DNA from: Dehalococcoidia bacterium
Lineage (GTDB): Bacteria > Chloroflexota > Dehalococcoidia > GIF9 > AB-539-J10
Assembly (NCBI GenBank): GCA_007129495.1
Contig: SKVJ01000039.1
Coordinates: forward strand, 1-64,000
Reading direction: 5' to 3'
Length of the DNA: 64,000 nt
A program made the position numbers and the translations under genes. Below the pieces are notes generated by a model. It did not search any database. It had not been told where the DNA came from and was given only the letters and a program-made list of their open reading frames with translations. Positions 63,925 to 64,000 of the stretch are shown one piece after another (within the stretch, counting starts at the first letter, position 1; the number at the start of each line of letters is the position of its first letter).

Positions 63925-64000
63925 GGCCTATCCTCCTCAGATGTTCAAGAGAGTTTCTATCTGCTGGCTCACATGTGCTCTAGTTGCAGTGCAGTCAGAT

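Noticed and set aside
1-64000. CRISPR arrays, prophage and insertion sequences
   Set aside because: No regularly spaced repeats, integrase, transposase or phage structural gene was recognised anywhere in the window.

Overview
The window is dense bacterial chromosome carrying housekeeping and amino-acid or nucleotide metabolism. I see no rRNA, phage, intact insertion sequence or CRISPR array. The gene content suggests a Chloroflexota bacterium close to Dehalococcoidia, at moderate confidence. The basis is an archaeal-type NrpR nitrogen repressor in a bacterial context, a glutamate synthase split into archaeal-style separate polypeptides, a PurL carrying two PurS-like domains, and a three-subunit 2-oxoacid:ferredoxin oxidoreductase. 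TTG and GTG starts and stop/start overlaps are frequent.

Layout. At 0.2-4.3 kb is an amino-sugar cluster on the plus strand: a shrunken phosphohexomutase, a GlmU-like sugar-1-phosphate nucleotidyltransferase/acyltransferase and glmS. At 4.3-6.6 kb lies a gene-poor stretch with a DegT-fold protein that has lost its PLP lysine. At 6.6-14.6 kb are dxs (plus), a fakA-like gene, recG and argS (minus), and rpmB (plus). At 14.6-20.4 kb is the minus-strand arginine operon argJ-B-D-G-H. At 20.6-23.0 kb, divergent from it, is korABC, followed by yebC-ruvC-ruvA-uvrB, pepA and a DUF362-like gene. At 29.4-31.5 kb a minus-strand group holds a J-domain repeat protein, rnc, a 48-residue charged protein and an acylphosphatase. 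A tRNA-Gln(CTG) follows, then a small membrane protein, an unknown protein, an MFS exporter, a YyaL-type thioredoxin-fold protein and a Sua5-type enzyme.

From about 38 kb to the end almost every gene concerns nitrogen, glutamine or glutamate: an acetamidase-family protein, a sirtuin, purL-purQ, nrpR, pdxT, purF, carA, nadE, glutamate dehydrogenase, glnA and gatB. Last comes a nine-gene minus-strand operon. It encodes the parts of a glutamate synthase on separate genes, with hisH and hisF inserted between them, plus an unknown 123-residue protein and an OmpR-type regulator with a degenerate receiver.

How it fits together (inference). GDH, GlnA and the split glutamate synthase set the glutamate/glutamine balance. 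KorABC links ferredoxin to a 2-oxoacid, possibly 2-oxoglutarate, and the arginine operon is a large consumer of glutamate. Seven glutaminase-bearing enzymes or subunits (PurQ, PdxT, PurF, CarA, NadE, GltB1, HisH) lie within about 20 kb of glnA, with two candidate nitrogen regulators (NrpR and the degenerate response regulator) beside them. The strongest leads are this glutamine island with its interleaved hisHF and split glutamate synthase, two intact genes for apparently inactive sugar enzymes, and the J-domain protein with a triple repeat.
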